A stretch of 64,000 nt of DNA from Bacteroidales bacterium (lineage in GTDB: Bacteria; Bacteroidota; Bacteroidia; Bacteroidales; UBA932): contig JAFTMS010000012.1 of assembly GCA_017452265.1 (NCBI GenBank), positions 1-64,000 of the forward strand, read 5' to 3'. Below the pieces are notes generated by a model. That model saw only the letters and a program-made list of their open reading frames with translations. It was not told the DNA's origin and did no database searches. Shown piece by piece: positions 54,461-63,953 of the stretch. Every line of letters starts with the position of its first letter. Positions within the stretch are counted from its first letter, which is position 1. The translations under genes were made by a program, and so were the position numbers.

Positions 54461-56236
54461 ATGAAAAAGACATCAATAATTATCGCTTTCGCTCTTTTGG
54501 GATTGACTGCCTGTGACCTGCTTGACAAGGAACCTCTTTCAGACCTGTCGCCGGATTCATATTTCCGTACCGAGCAGGAGCTGCAGCTGTTTTCAAACAC
54601 ATTCTACAACAGCCTGCTGGACAAGACTCCGTACCGAAATCAGAGCGACCAGTACATCGAATACAACCTTTCCGACCTGCTGCGTGGAGGAACATCCCGC
54701 ACCGTGCCGGCTTCCGGAGGCGGATGGAGCTTCACTGCGCTCCGCAAGATAAATACGATGCTCGGACATCTCGACAATTGCGAAGACGAGGCGGTGCGTG
54801 CGGAATATGAAGGCCTCGGACGCTTCTTCAGGGCATATTTCTATGCTGAGAAGGTGAAGAGGTTCGGCGACGTTCCTTGGATAGAGGAGGAACTCTCTTC
54901 AGACAGCGAGCAGCTTTATGCGTCAAGGGATTCTCGTGAATACGTGATGACCAAGATAATAGAGGACCTGGACTGCGCAATCAGCCAGCTCCCTGCGGAC
55001 AACACTCCTTACCGGGTGGGCAGGTATACGGCTCTGGCCCTCAAATCCAACATCTGCCTTTTTGAGGGAACATACAGGAAGTACCATAATGTGTCGTACG
55101 AAGAGCATGACCATGCATATTATCTCGACCTCGCCGCGAAGGCAGCCAAAGAAGTCATGGACAGCGGAAGATACAGCCTCTATTCTACAGGAAACCCGTC
55201 TTCGGATTATATGATGGGTTTCGTCCAGGAGGCGACCGACAATGACGAGTACATCTTCGCAATCAATTTCGACGAGGCGCTTTCGTTCTATCATAATGCG
55301 ACATGGTACGGCATAGAGAAGTCCAGCGGACGTGTGGGCATGACCAAGAAGATTGTGGACAGCTATCTTATGGCTGACGGAACACGTTTCACGGACAAGG
55401 AAGGCTGGGAGACCATGCTGTTCGCTGAGCAGACGGCCGGCCGTGACCCGCGTCTTGCCCAGTCGATAAGGACTCCGGGCTACAAGCGCATCGGTTCGGC
55501 GGAGGTTGCCCTTCCTGATTTTGCCTGCTCGATAACCGGATACCAGACCATCAAGCATGTGCAGGAATACGGCAGCACGGCCGAAGGCTATGAGAAGTCA
55601 TGGTGCGACCTTCCTGTCTACAGGCTTGCGGAGATGTATCTCAACTATGCGGAGGCGCTTGCCGAGCTGGGGACTCTTGAACAGAGCGACCTCGACATTT
55701 CGGTGAACAAGCTCCGTGACAGGGTCGGAATGGTGCATCTGGACATGGATGAGGCCAATGCTAACCCTTGCTGGTACATGAAGTCCGAGACTTACGGTTA
55801 CCGTAATGTACCTGCCGGAGGCAACGAAGGCGTAATCCTTGAAATCCGTCGTGAAAGGACGATAGAGCTCTGCCAGGAGGGCACACGCCGCTGGTACGAC
55901 CTCATGAGGTGGAAGGAGGGCAAATGTGTCGAGCAGCCGATGCATGGAATGTATTTCCCTGGTCTGGGAGATTATGATCTTGACGGTGACGGGAAAGCGG
56001 ACATCTGCCTTTACGAGGGGGACAAGCCGGCCGATTCGAAGGCTACATTCTTCAAGGCGGTAGGTTCGGACATCATGCTTACGGAAGGGACATCAGGCTA
56101 CGTGAACCCTATTGACGGAACGGGAATCACTCATGTGTTCGACGAGGGAAGGGACTATCTCTACCCGGTTCCGAGCGACGAGCAGTCCCTCAATCCGAAC
56201 CTGACACAAAACCCAGGCTGGCCATCAGTAAATTAA
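54461..56236 (+). CDS. susD: SusD/RagB-type glycan-binding lipoprotein
   Basis: A 591-residue surface lipoprotein that forms the lid of the SusC channel. The lipobox ends at the Cys in LLGLTACDLLDKEP. SusD family blocks are PDSYFRTEQELQLFSN, GRFFRAYFYAEKVKRFGDVP and VILEIRRERTIELCQEGTRRWYDLMRWKEG. I use ATG 54461 (MKKTSIIIAF); an in-frame TTG 24 bases earlier would delay the signal peptide. It lies 30 bases after susC. Confidence 0.95.
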   Translation: MKKTSIIIAFALLGLTACDLLDKEPLSDLSPDSYFRTEQELQLFSNTFYNSLLDKTPYRNQSDQYIEYNLSDLLRGGTSRTVPASGGGWSFTALRKINTMLGHLDNCEDEAVRAEYEGLGRFFRAYFYAEKVKRFGDVPWIEEELSSDSEQLYASRDSREYVMTKIIEDLDCAISQLPADNTPYRVGRYTALALKSNICLFEGTYRKYHNVSYEEHDHAYYLDLAAKAAKEVMDSGRYSLYSTGNPSSDYMMGFVQEATDNDEYIFAINFDEALSFYHNATWYGIEKSSGRVGMTKKIVDSYLMADGTRFTDKEGWETMLFAEQTAGRDPRLAQSIRTPGYKRIGSAEVALPDFACSITGYQTIKHVQEYGSTAEGYEKSWCDLPVYRLAEMYLNYAEALAELGTLEQSDLDISVNKLRDRVGMVHLDMDEANANPCWYMKSETYGYRNVPAGGNEGVILEIRRERTIELCQEGTRRWYDLMRWKEGKCVEQPMHGMYFPGLGDYDLDGDGKADICLYEGDKPADSKATFFKAVGSDIMLTEGTSGYVNPIDGTGITHVFDEGRDYLYPVPSDEQSLNPNLTQNPGWPSVN

Positions 56237-56243
56237 CAGACTT

Positions 56244-59036
56244 ATGAAACATATGGACAAATATATAAAAGGATTATTCATGTGCCTGCTTCCGGCTCTC
56301 TTCTCAGCTGCGGGATGTCAGGAGGAAGTCGCGCCGACGAGCCAGGTCGTTCTGGTCGAGTTTACGACACTGACGCTTCCGGCACAGGACGTGACCGGCG
56401 AGGTGATTCCTCTCAAGGCCGACGGAAAATGGACGGCTGAGGTCTCTGTGGACTGGTTGACCCTGTCCCAGATGTCGGGAGAAGGCAATACGGACATCAT
56501 TGTGACAGCGACCGACAATATGAAGAACGGTGTGATGGCGGCTCCCCGCAAGGGTACGATCCGCTTCAATGCGGCCCAGCCGAACAATTACGGCTATCTC
56601 AACACTTCGTCATTCTCTATAGCCGTCACGCAGAAGGGAGACTCTTATCTCGGAGTCGAGGAGACCACCGTGACAGAAACTCTCTCACTGGAGGACAACT
56701 GTTCGGCCAAGGTGCGTGGCGGCCAGGTGGTCGCGACCGCAAAGAAAGGATTCGTCGTTTCGGACGGGACATCGAACATGTACGTCTCGTCTGAAATCTC
56801 CGTGGGCCTCGGCGACATGATAAGCCTCAACGGAACCAAGACGACGCTCAACGGCCTTTCTTCATTCATCTGCGAGGAGGTGGAAGTGCTTTCCAATGCG
56901 GAGGTGTCCTATCCTGAGCCGAAAGACATCACATCGCAGGTGGATGCCTATGAACCGTCCGCCGTGGAATATGTCACTGTGACAGGTACTGTAGTGGGCA
57001 CGGAACTTCTCAACATAGAAGGCGCTTCTGCGAAGGGAGTCGAGTTCCTTGAGGCTCCGGCAGAGTTGGGAATGGATGAGGTGGCGGTGCACAGGATCGA
57101 CCTCAAGGGCTACTGCATCGGCACATCTGAGGACAATCATGTGATTGTTGCGGCTTCATTCGAGGACAAGGGTGAAGACAAGGATGTCTGCGTCGAATTT
57201 CCGTTCCGCGATGACTTTTCATGGACAGAGGCATACATAGAGGAGGCCAAGACGGTGGTCGCTTCCTCGAAATATCCTATAGATGCGGTGGGAAGCAACA
57301 CGGCGACAGGAACGAATCTCCCGAACATCTACAGCGACATCCCTTCATGTCTGGCCGAACTGCGCGACAGGGGATACGTCGATCTCAATCCTGAATTCAA
57401 GGCAATCTATCTCTGTGACGGTTATCTGAAATACTCGATTTCCAAGAAGCAGTCAGGTATAACCCTCCCTCTCGTCGGCATCACGGGAACACAGGACATC
57501 TATGTCCAGTTCAACTGGTGTGCGGAGAAGAATGGTGCCGGAAAGATCGATGGAGTCGAAATGGTTGTGGAAATCGACGGGCCGGGAGAACTTGAGAATC
57601 CGTCGACCGACAATCCTAAGGTGACTGCCAAGATGGAGACGACTCAGACGGAAGGTGTGCTTGAATGGCAGGAAGCCCTTGTGAAGATCAAGGATGCGAC
57701 TATGGCGACACGCATCACCATACGTCCGAAGAAGTTCGGAACACCGGAAGATCCGGTAAGCGGCTTGTACAGATACTACCTCGACAATGTGGCGGTCCTT
57801 TCGCAGGATGACGTGGCCCCTGCAAACCTCACGGTTGAAGGTCCGGCTGACGATCTCTTCACATTTGAGGGAAAACCGGAAGGGACACAGTCGTTCACGG
57901 TGACTTCTGACAAGGTCTTCTTTGTCTCGACAAGCGCAAACTGGTTCCATGTGGATGTGAATTCAGGCGAGGCATACGAAAGGACCGAGGTGACAGTAAG
58001 CTGTGACGAAAGTACGTTGAGCACTTTGAGACAGGGATATATCACCGTCAAGTCCGGAGCGACCACTTATAGGTTGAGCGTTGTCCAGAGCGCTGCCGGA
58101 ATGGAGCTGGAACCGTTTGTAAGCATTGTCGGCGGCAACTCCGTCGAGGCTGCGGGCAAGGGTGAGGACGTGACCGTCAAGGTGCAGTCCAATGTGGAAT
58201 ATGAGGTTGAGGTGACGGAAGGAGCCGACTGGCTTTCTGCGGAAAAGGCCGTTGCATCCAAGGCGATGGTAGAGGTTTCAGAAATAGTGCTTCATGCCTC
58301 ACGTAACGAAGGATTCTCTGAAAGGTCTGCCAAGGTGCGTGTCTACAATGAGAAGGAAGGTGTAGAGGCGGTCGTCAATGTGTCGCAGGGACTGGCATTT
58401 GAGGATTTCGCAGTCTGGACGCTCAACACCGACACATATGCTGCACATTCCGCGACCTTTGCGACGACAGGTCTGGATGCCGGCGACGGAGATGCATATG
58501 TGGCTTCTGACGCAGGAAACGGAAAGATAACATATGTCCAGGTCGACAAGACAGGTTTCGACGTGAAGGCCGAGAACATAACCCGCAACGTAAATGATGA
58601 GGAATGCGATCTTGTTGCGAAAGGAAACTGGCTTGGTGACTATTGGCTGTTCACCGCCTCACGGGACGGAGGCCAGACCATCCCGGCCGGTTCTACCTTC
58701 GTATTCAGCTTTGCCACGAGGATATCTTCTGCCGGCCTCATGCACTGGCTTGTGGAATACTATGACGGCACAGAGTGGAAGCCGGCATCGGAAGTGTCCA
58801 CGGAAACGGTCGGAGACGCGGAGGTGACGTATAACATCAAGCATGAAACGACAGATGTATATGAATATGAAGCCGTTTTCAACAACTCCGTGGATCTGAA
58901 CGAGCTTCAGCTGCACGTGTCATGCGTTTCCGTGCAGAGACAGAGCAACGGAAAGGTGCAGACGAATCCGACGGGAGGAAACATCCGTGTGAAGGGCGGG
59001 GAGTACAGCCCTGCAATCATGGTCATGTACAACTAA
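56244..59036 (+). CDS. multidomain BACON-containing surface lipoprotein
   Basis: A 930-residue lipoprotein (lipobox SAAGC). It begins with a BACON-like domain (TLPAQDVTGEVIPLKADGKWTAEVSVDWLTLSQ), continues with an OB-fold/DUF5689-like region (about residues 135-300), a jelly-roll-like segment (FPFRDDFSWTEAY ...), two further BACON domains (residues about 540-620 and 625-720; e.g. VFFVSTSANWFHVD) and a C-terminal carbohydrate-binding-like domain. It holds the SusE/F-like position downstream of susD and should bind the target glycan at the cell surface. No catalytic motif is seen. Confidence 0.8.
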   Translation: MKHMDKYIKGLFMCLLPALFSAAGCQEEVAPTSQVVLVEFTTLTLPAQDVTGEVIPLKADGKWTAEVSVDWLTLSQMSGEGNTDIIVTATDNMKNGVMAAPRKGTIRFNAAQPNNYGYLNTSSFSIAVTQKGDSYLGVEETTVTETLSLEDNCSAKVRGGQVVATAKKGFVVSDGTSNMYVSSEISVGLGDMISLNGTKTTLNGLSSFICEEVEVLSNAEVSYPEPKDITSQVDAYEPSAVEYVTVTGTVVGTELLNIEGASAKGVEFLEAPAELGMDEVAVHRIDLKGYCIGTSEDNHVIVAASFEDKGEDKDVCVEFPFRDDFSWTEAYIEEAKTVVASSKYPIDAVGSNTATGTNLPNIYSDIPSCLAELRDRGYVDLNPEFKAIYLCDGYLKYSISKKQSGITLPLVGITGTQDIYVQFNWCAEKNGAGKIDGVEMVVEIDGPGELENPSTDNPKVTAKMETTQTEGVLEWQEALVKIKDATMATRITIRPKKFGTPEDPVSGLYRYYLDNVAVLSQDDVAPANLTVEGPADDLFTFEGKPEGTQSFTVTSDKVFFVSTSANWFHVDVNSGEAYERTEVTVSCDESTLSTLRQGYITVKSGATTYRLSVVQSAAGMELEPFVSIVGGNSVEAAGKGEDVTVKVQSNVEYEVEVTEGADWLSAEKAVASKAMVEVSEIVLHASRNEGFSERSAKVRVYNEKEGVEAVVNVSQGLAFEDFAVWTLNTDTYAAHSATFATTGLDAGDGDAYVASDAGNGKITYVQVDKTGFDVKAENITRNVNDEECDLVAKGNWLGDYWLFTASRDGGQTIPAGSTFVFSFATRISSAGLMHWLVEYYDGTEWKPASEVSTETVGDAEVTYNIKHETTDVYEYEAVFNNSVDLNELQLHVSCVSVQRQSNGKVQTNPTGGNIRVKGGEYSPAIMVMYN

Positions 59037-59048
59037 ATCAAGCCTGAA

Positions 59049-60359
59049 ATGACGGACGAAAAGAAAAGATTCTACACCTCGATGGTGATACTGGCCCTGA
59101 TGTTCTTCATCTTCGGCTTCGTGTCATGGATGAACTCCATTCTGATTCCATATTTCAGAGTGGCGTGCGAACTGACTCACTTCCAGTCCTATCTGGTGAC
59201 GTTTGCCTTCTATATAGCCTACTTTGTTATGGCCGTCCCGAGCGGAAAGCTTCTGGACAAGGTGGGCTTCAAGAGGGGCATCATGTACGGATTCATGTGC
59301 ATGGCCATCGGGGCATTCATCTTCGTGCCGGCGGCTCTGGCCCGTGAGTTCTGGATTTTCCTCATTGGCCTGTTCTCTATAGGGACAGGTCTGGCGATTC
59401 TCCAGACGGCGGCCAATCCGTATGTGACCATAATCGGCCCAATCGACAGCGCGGCAAGGCGCATGAGCATCATGGGCGTGTGCAACAAGTTTGCAGGAAT
59501 CATCTCCCCGCTGGTATTCGCCGCACTTGTCCTGAACAATTCGGGCGACAGCGCGATGTTCGCTCAGATTGATTCGGGACTGCTTGCGCCTGATGTCAAG
59601 GAGGCTATGCTCGACGAACTGATAAGGCGTGTCATCTGGCCTTACACCATTCTCGGCGTCATACTTCTGGCAGCCGGAATATGGATCAGGCATTCTGTAC
59701 TCCCCGAGATAGACACGGCCAAGGACAACGCTTCGGAAGCCGGTACGGAAACAGGTCGCAGGAGCGTGTTCAGCTATCCGTATCTTGTGCTGGGAGCTGT
59801 CGCGATATTCTTCCACGTCGGTTCTCAGGTCGTTGCGATAGACACAATCATCGGCTATGCCGGCGACATGGGGCTTGACATGATCCAGGCGAAGGCTTTC
59901 CCGTCATACACGCTGACATTCACCTTGATAGGATATCTTTGCGGAATCGTGCTTATACCGAAGTTCGTCTCTCAGACGCGGGCATTCCAGTTTTGCGTGA
60001 CATTGGGCCTTGTTCTGTCACTTTGTGTTATCTTTGTAGACGCTCCGATGACGGTAGGGGGACATCAGGTGAATGCCTCGATAATGTTCCTTTCCGCTCT
60101 CGGACTCCCCAACTCGCTGATATATGCGGGAATATGGCCTTTGGCAATTCATAATCTCGGGCGGCATACGAAGACAGGTTCGTCACTGCTGATCATGGGC
60201 TTGTGTGGAAATGCCATAATGCCGCAGCTGTACGGCCTCATTGCGGATCATGTGAATATCAGGGCCGGTTACTGGGTGCTGGTGCCATGTTTCCTTTATC
60301 TGATGTTTTACGCGTTCTTGGGACATAAGATACAGAACTGGAAAAAGACTGAAAAATGA
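59049..60359 (+). CDS. sugar MFS transporter, FucP/NagP-like
   Basis: A 436-residue inner-membrane proton symporter with 12 helices. Features include FFIFGFVSWMNSILIPYF, the loop GKLLDKVGFKRGIM and LQTAANPYVTIIG, which are typical of the FucP/GluP/NagP branch. The coupled nagA and nagB genes make N-acetylglucosamine the best-supported substrate. Its last bases overlap the nagA start by 4 (ATGA). Confidence 0.88.
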   Translation: MTDEKKRFYTSMVILALMFFIFGFVSWMNSILIPYFRVACELTHFQSYLVTFAFYIAYFVMAVPSGKLLDKVGFKRGIMYGFMCMAIGAFIFVPAALAREFWIFLIGLFSIGTGLAILQTAANPYVTIIGPIDSAARRMSIMGVCNKFAGIISPLVFAALVLNNSGDSAMFAQIDSGLLAPDVKEAMLDELIRRVIWPYTILGVILLAAGIWIRHSVLPEIDTAKDNASEAGTETGRRSVFSYPYLVLGAVAIFFHVGSQVVAIDTIIGYAGDMGLDMIQAKAFPSYTLTFTLIGYLCGIVLIPKFVSQTRAFQFCVTLGLVLSLCVIFVDAPMTVGGHQVNASIMFLSALGLPNSLIYAGIWPLAIHNLGRHTKTGSSLLIMGLCGNAIMPQLYGLIADHVNIRAGYWVLVPCFLYLMFYAFLGHKIQNWKKTEK

Positions 60360-61552
60360 AACGTACGGTAATAACAGGCGGCTGCCTTGTCCTTCATGGA
60401 AAAGGCATTGTCAGCGACGGGGTCCTCATATGTTCCGAAGGAAGAATCGAGGCGGTGGTGCCTGTGGAAGAATTTGTCAGCAAGCCGGATGACGAAGTCA
60501 TTGATGCCGGGGGGTGCTATGTCGCCCCCGGCTTCATCGATATGCATGTGCATGGCGGTGGAGGCCATGACTTCATGGATGGTACGGTGGAGGCCTTTCT
60601 GGGAGTGGCCCGGGCACATGCGGAGCATGGGACGACGGCGCTTGTCCCGACGACGCTGACGAGTTCCGATGAGGAGCTTTTCCGCTCGTTCGACACTTTC
60701 CGCAAGGCATCGTCATGCAATACCGATGGCGCTGAAATGCTCGGCATGCATCTGGAAGGCCCATATTTCAATCCCCGTCAGGCAGGAGCGCAGGATCCAC
60801 GCTATCTGACCGTTCCGAAGCCGGAGCACTACAATGCCGTTCTGGAGAAGGGTGACGATGTCATCATCCGCTGGAGCGCCGCTGTGGAACTTGAAGGTGT
60901 GGAGGGTCTGGGACATGCTCTCCGTGAACATGGAATCCTTGCAAGCATAGGCCATACGGATGCCGTCTATGAGGAAGTCGCCGCTGCATTCGGAGCCGGT
61001 TTCACCCATATGACCCATCTTTATTCCGCCATGTCCACCGTTTCCCGCCGGAATGCCTATCGTTATGCCGGAGCGCTTGAGGCCGCCTATCTCATAGATG
61101 ACATGACCGTGGAGGTCATAGCCGACGGAATTCATCTTCCGAAGCCTCTGCTTCAGTTCGTCTATAAGTTCAAAGGCCCGGAAAGGACGGCTCTCTGCAC
61201 GGATGCCATGCGCGGTGCAGGAATGCCGGACGGAGAGTACAGGCTTGGAAGCCTGGAAGACGGTCAGACGGTGCTTGTGGAGGACGGTGTGGCGAAGCTT
61301 ATGGACCGCAGTGCTTTTGCAGGCAGCGTCGCTACGGCAGACAGACTGGTGCGCACCATGGTCCAAGTGGCGGAAGTGCCTCTTGAGGATGCTGTGACCA
61401 TGATGACCTCCACTCCGGCCTCGATTCTCGGCATCAGGAATCGGAAAGGAGCGCTGGAACCTGGAATGGATGCCGATATCGTGATTTTTGACAGGAATAT
61501 TAACATCATAAAAACAATAAAAGCAAGCAATGTTATCTACAGCCAAAACTGA
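60356..61552 (+). CDS. nagA: N-acetylglucosamine-6-phosphate deacetylase
   Basis: A 398-residue amidohydrolase producing glucosamine-6-phosphate and acetate. The metal-binding motif is MHVHGGGGHDFMDG, the Glu in LGMHLEGPYFNP, His residues in SIGHTDAVYEEV and THMTHLYSAM, and the catalytic Asp in LCTDAMRGAG. It overlaps the transporter by 4 bases and nagB by 23 bases, so the three are translationally coupled. GlcNAc must be phosphorylated first; no kinase is in the window. Confidence 0.95.
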   Translation: MKRTVITGGCLVLHGKGIVSDGVLICSEGRIEAVVPVEEFVSKPDDEVIDAGGCYVAPGFIDMHVHGGGGHDFMDGTVEAFLGVARAHAEHGTTALVPTTLTSSDEELFRSFDTFRKASSCNTDGAEMLGMHLEGPYFNPRQAGAQDPRYLTVPKPEHYNAVLEKGDDVIIRWSAAVELEGVEGLGHALREHGILASIGHTDAVYEEVAAAFGAGFTHMTHLYSAMSTVSRRNAYRYAGALEAAYLIDDMTVEVIADGIHLPKPLLQFVYKFKGPERTALCTDAMRGAGMPDGEYRLGSLEDGQTVLVEDGVAKLMDRSAFAGSVATADRLVRTMVQVAEVPLEDAVTMMTSTPASILGIRNRKGALEPGMDADIVIFDRNINIIKTIKASNVIYSQN

Positions 61553-62321
61553 CAGCCGTGGAGCCAGAGTCTTCACAAAGGACATGCTGACCGTCAAGGT
61601 GTATCCGACAATGGAGCAGATGGGGGCGTCTGCGGAAGAAGAAGTTTCCGCAAGGATATGTGAACTTCTCTCGCAGAAAGAGGAAATCAATATGATCTTT
61701 GCCGCAGCCCCGTCTCAGTCTGCCTTTCTGAAGTGTCTGGCGGAGGATTCCCGCATCGACTTCACACGTATCAATGCCTTCCATATGGATGAATACGTAG
61801 GAATCGACAAGTCTGCACCGCAGAGTTTTGCCAATTTTCTTGAAAGGAGCATCTTTTCCCTTGCTCCGTTCAAGTCCGTCCACTATCTTGACGGGGCCGC
61901 AGAGTCTATTGAAGACGAATGCAGGCGTTACGGCAGTCTTCTGGAGCAGTATCCGGTCGATATCGTCTGCCTGGGTATCGGAGAGAACGGACACATCGCA
62001 TTCAACGATCCTCCGGTGGCTGACTTCAATGATCCGGTGCGGGTAAAGCTTGTGGAGCTGGAACATACATGCCGCCAGCAGCAGGTGAACGAGAAGTGTT
62101 TCGACACCCTCGACCAGGTGCCGACCCATGCCATGACCTTGACGGTGCCTTCGCTGATGGCTGCGGACTGGATGTTCTGCATAGTACCTTTCGTCAACAA
62201 GGCGGAAGCGGTACGCAGGACTCTCTGTGATGAGGTCTCGACAGCATGTCCGGCCACAATTCTCCGCACAAGGGAGAACGTGCGCCTGTATCTGAACGAC
62301 GACAGTGCTTCGCTGCTTTGA
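61530..62321 (+). CDS. nagB: glucosamine-6-phosphate deaminase
   Basis: A 263-residue isomerase-deaminase forming fructose-6-phosphate and ammonia. Family motifs are AFHMDEYVGI with the catalytic Asp, and GIGENGHIAFNDPP with the catalytic His. The N-terminal P-loop-like AAAPSQSAFLKCL binds phosphate. It overlaps nagA by 23 bases. The length is that of the short single-domain NagB, without the fused C-terminal domain found in some Bacteroides enzymes. Confidence 0.94.
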   Translation: MLSTAKTDSRGARVFTKDMLTVKVYPTMEQMGASAEEEVSARICELLSQKEEINMIFAAAPSQSAFLKCLAEDSRIDFTRINAFHMDEYVGIDKSAPQSFANFLERSIFSLAPFKSVHYLDGAAESIEDECRRYGSLLEQYPVDIVCLGIGENGHIAFNDPPVADFNDPVRVKLVELEHTCRQQQVNEKCFDTLDQVPTHAMTLTVPSLMAADWMFCIVPFVNKAEAVRRTLCDEVSTACPATILRTRENVRLYLNDDSASLL

Positions 62322-62325
62322 TGAC

Positions 62326-63948
62326 ATGAAGAAGACAGCCGCATTGTTACTGCTGACGCTGCTGACGGCTTACGTCCATGCCCAGACGGTGGTGAAGGGA
62401 GTCGTTATGTGCGACGGCCTCCCGCTCGAAGGGGTGCAGGTGTCCGACGGAAGGAACATGACCGTTACTGATGCACATGGAAGATATGAACTGACGGCAG
62501 ATGCTGCGGCGGAGCATGTCTTCATGACCACGCCGTCCGGCTGCGTCCCGGTGTCTCGCGACGGGCTCGCTCCTGCCTTCTTTGAACGTATAGCAGAAGG
62601 GGAGTCTGTCCAGAAGCACGATTTTCTGCTGCAGAAGGAGGATCAGAGCACATATTCCGTGATATTTGTGACCGACCTGCATCTTACAGGGGCCGATTTC
62701 AAGCCCGATCTGGAGAGTTTCCGCAGCATAGCCATGCCGAATATAAGGAAGCAGGCGAAGAAGGCGCGCCGTCATGGCCCGGTATACACGTTCAATCTCG
62801 GGGATCTGTCCCATGAAAGATACTGGTATCAGTTCGGTTACAATCTCGAAGATGCATATGGAACGCTTATGGAGGCGGATTATCCGACTCTCATGTACAG
62901 CGTGCCGGGCAATCACGACAACGATTCCGCAGTGAGCACGGAAAACACCGACCGGGATGCAGGGCATCTGTACCGCAAGGTACTCGGCCCGGAGTACTAT
63001 TCCGTCAATATCGGCGGTGACCACTGGCTGTTCATGGACGACATCATCTTCGAGAACGGCCCATTCAAGCCGGGAAAGGTGCGTGCTGTAGGAGCTGCCG
63101 GTTCGTTGAGCTATTCGAAGGGATTCACAAGGGCCCAGATGGAGTGGCTGGAGAAGGATCTCTCATATGTTCCGGATGATGCAAGGGTGTTCATATGCAC
63201 CCACTCCCCGATCATTTCGGACAACAGGAGGCAGACGACTTTCCGTGAGGGGCAGATGGACACCCTTGCGACCATGTTTTCGCGTTTCGGAAAGGTCATG
63301 ATATGGTGCGGACACATGCACAGGACGGATTTTGTCGAAAGCGACAGGTATCCCGGATTCGAGAGCATGATTCTGACCGCCACCTCAGGCGACATGTGGG
63401 AATCCGAACCCGACAGGATCCTCGGAATCGAGGGAGAGGACGGAGGAGTCTGTGTCGCGCAATTTTCCGGGAACGGATATGCATACGACTGGTATACACA
63501 TCATTATGGGCGGAAGGCCATGCGCGTGTATGACATGAACTCGGTCCGCGACTATTATCTCGGGGACGAAGACATAAGGGCTCAGATGGAAGCCTACCCT
63601 TTGCGGACGGATTTCGCGGACGGTAAGTTCACCGATATGGTGATGGTGAATTACTGGATGTATCGGGAAGGAGAAACCGTACAGATTATTGAAAAAGGTG
63701 TATCTTTAGAGGTTGAAAAGGTGGATTATGAGGATCCGCTTTTCAATATAAGCTACTATCTTGACGCTTTCCTTGGGAAGCATCCTGTGGCGCCGTCGCA
63801 GAAGACGGTGACAAACCGTCACTGCTTTGCCGCAAAGGCTTCGACTTCAGATGCCGACGTGCTCGTCAGAGTGCTTGACAAGGACGGGAATGTGATCCGT
63901 CAGGAAAAGATGAAAAGGCCGAAAGCCTTCGGACACAAAATGAAATGA
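62326..63948 (+). CDS. calcineurin-like metallophosphoesterase with N- and C-terminal extra domains
   Basis: A 540-residue secreted protein (signal peptide ending YVHAQ). A small carboxypeptidase-regulatory-like N-terminal domain (KGVVMCDGLPLEGVQVSDG) precedes the phosphoesterase core with VTDLHL, NLGDLSHERY, VPGNHDND, FICTHSPI and WCGHMHR, all metal ligands intact. A C-terminal domain follows from about residue 390. I use ATG 62326; the in-frame start at 62305 overlaps nagB. Such proteins are common in polysaccharide loci and may remove phosphate from glycans. Confidence 0.88.
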   Translation: MKKTAALLLLTLLTAYVHAQTVVKGVVMCDGLPLEGVQVSDGRNMTVTDAHGRYELTADAAAEHVFMTTPSGCVPVSRDGLAPAFFERIAEGESVQKHDFLLQKEDQSTYSVIFVTDLHLTGADFKPDLESFRSIAMPNIRKQAKKARRHGPVYTFNLGDLSHERYWYQFGYNLEDAYGTLMEADYPTLMYSVPGNHDNDSAVSTENTDRDAGHLYRKVLGPEYYSVNIGGDHWLFMDDIIFENGPFKPGKVRAVGAAGSLSYSKGFTRAQMEWLEKDLSYVPDDARVFICTHSPIISDNRRQTTFREGQMDTLATMFSRFGKVMIWCGHMHRTDFVESDRYPGFESMILTATSGDMWESEPDRILGIEGEDGGVCVAQFSGNGYAYDWYTHHYGRKAMRVYDMNSVRDYYLGDEDIRAQMEAYPLRTDFADGKFTDMVMVNYWMYREGETVQIIEKGVSLEVEKVDYEDPLFNISYYLDAFLGKHPVAPSQKTVTNRHCFAAKASTSDADVLVRVLDKDGNVIRQEKMKRPKAFGHKMK

Positions 63949-63953
63949 TTGAA